6,033 nt of DNA. Origin: Candidatus Bathyarchaeota archaeon (GTDB taxonomy: Archaea; Asgardarchaeota; Lokiarchaeia; Sigyniarchaeales; Sigyniarchaeaceae). The notes under the pieces were generated by a model that was given only the letters and a program-made list of their open reading frames with translations, was not told the DNA's origin and did no database searches. Both the position numbers and the translations under genes were made by a program. Of the stretch, positions 5,621 through 6,033 are shown piece after piece (position 1 is the first letter of the stretch; each line of letters opens with the position of its first letter). The DNA lies in NCBI GenBank assembly GCA_014729935.1, contig WJJB01000265.1:1-6033 (forward strand). Reading direction: 5' to 3'.

Positions 5621-5650
5621 GGACGCACACCAACAATACCTCGATCATCC

Positions 5651-6033
5651 ATGAGATTCGATTTACATCCCATCTTCTACCCAAGAAGTATGGCTATTGT
5701 CGGGGTATCAACGAGTAACATGTTCAACCCAGGGACGGTCATATTCAGGAAAAACTTGCAAATCAAGGGATATTTCTCCGATAAAGTCTATGGAGTTAAT
5801 CCTAAGGGTGGCCAGCTCGAGGGGAGAAAGCTTCACGAGAGCCTGTTAGATATCCCCACCAAGATTGACCTCGCAGTGCTCTCCATCCGTGCCGAGTACA
5901 CGGAGAAAGCATTCCAAGACGCAATTGATATTGGCATCAAAGGCGCCATAATCATATCAGGAGGATTCTCTGAGGCGGGGAAGGAAGGTAACGAGATGCA
6001 AGAGCGGATCAAGGAATTAGCCATCGATAATGA
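5651..6033 (+). CDS. ADP-forming acyl-CoA synthetase, CoA-binding (alpha) region, N-terminal part
   Basis: N-terminal 127 codons of an acyl-CoA synthetase (NDP-forming)/acetate-CoA ligase alpha-type protein; the gene runs off the right edge. Family members convert acyl-CoA, ADP and phosphate to the acid, ATP and CoA, or run in reverse, in the cytosol. The visible part is the CoA-binding Rossmann domain: FYPRSMAIVGVST at 9-21 (the nucleotide-binding loop), VYGVNPKGG at 46-54, a DLAVLSIRAE strand at 73-82, and IIISGGFSEAG at 100-110. The phosphorylated-histidine region and any ATP-grasp (beta) domain lie outside, so separate alpha subunit, alpha-beta fusion, or acetyltransferase-fused regulator cannot be distinguished. 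The ATG gives the usual short N-terminus of about 8 residues before FYPRS. It is separated from the membrane protein gene by 108 bases that hold a T-rich tract and a TATA-like box, so it probably has its own promoter. Confidence 0.92.
   Translation, partial: MRFDLHPIFYPRSMAIVGVSTSNMFNPGTVIFRKNLQIKGYFSDKVYGVNPKGGQLEGRKLHESLLDIPTKIDLAVLSIRAEYTEKAFQDAIDIGIKGAIIISGGFSEAGKEGNEMQERIKELAIDN

Noticed and set aside
1..6033. CRISPR array, insertion sequence ends, or attachment sites
   Set aside because: No regularly spaced repeats, transposase frame, long terminal inverted repeats or tRNA-associated duplications were found by eye.

Overview
The window looks archaeal, though this is an inference rather than something read directly. 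No gene has a strong Shine-Dalgarno sequence. Several starts sit the right distance behind A/T-rich TATA-like elements for short-leader or leaderless transcripts. The last gene belongs to the ADP-forming acyl-CoA synthetase family, which is common in archaea. The orphan surface protein has a signal peptide, many N-glycosylation sequons and a single C-terminal membrane anchor. Moderate G+C, free use of ATA and AGA/AGG codons, and a bacterial-type proline gene beside a citrate synthase would fit an Asgard-type or other mesophilic archaeon, but I cannot fix the lineage.

Layout. Positions 1-3301 read leftward (minus strand): citrate synthase (2156-3301), then glutamate 5-kinase (963-2141) after a 14-base gap, then the N-terminal 293 codons of an N6-adenine DNA methyltransferase (1-879), which leaves the window at its left edge. 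Positions 3302-3777 are a 476-base divergent intergenic region, partly G+C-rich and with potential for alternative hairpins. Positions 3778-6033 read rightward: a thioredoxin-reductase-like flavoprotein (3778-4719), a secreted or surface-anchored protein of unknown function (4775-5542), and the first 127 codons of an acyl-CoA synthetase/CoA-binding protein (from 5651), which runs off the right edge.

How the genes may work together. Citrate synthase and glutamate 5-kinase appear co-transcribed and fit one metabolic line (oxaloacetate + acetyl-CoA to citrate, on to 2-oxoglutarate and glutamate, then proline), although no proA is visible. The acyl-CoA synthetase at the right edge would interconvert acyl-CoA and acid with ATP formation, so acetyl-CoA metabolism flanks the region. 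The methyltransferase is probably an accessory defence or epigenetic gene.

The most interesting observations are two. The thioredoxin reductase keeps its FAD sites and CAVC redox centre but has lost both hallmark NADPH-binding motifs, which suggests another electron donor. The divergent intergenic region carries a repeated GTTCACG word, competing hairpins and a possible small ORF.
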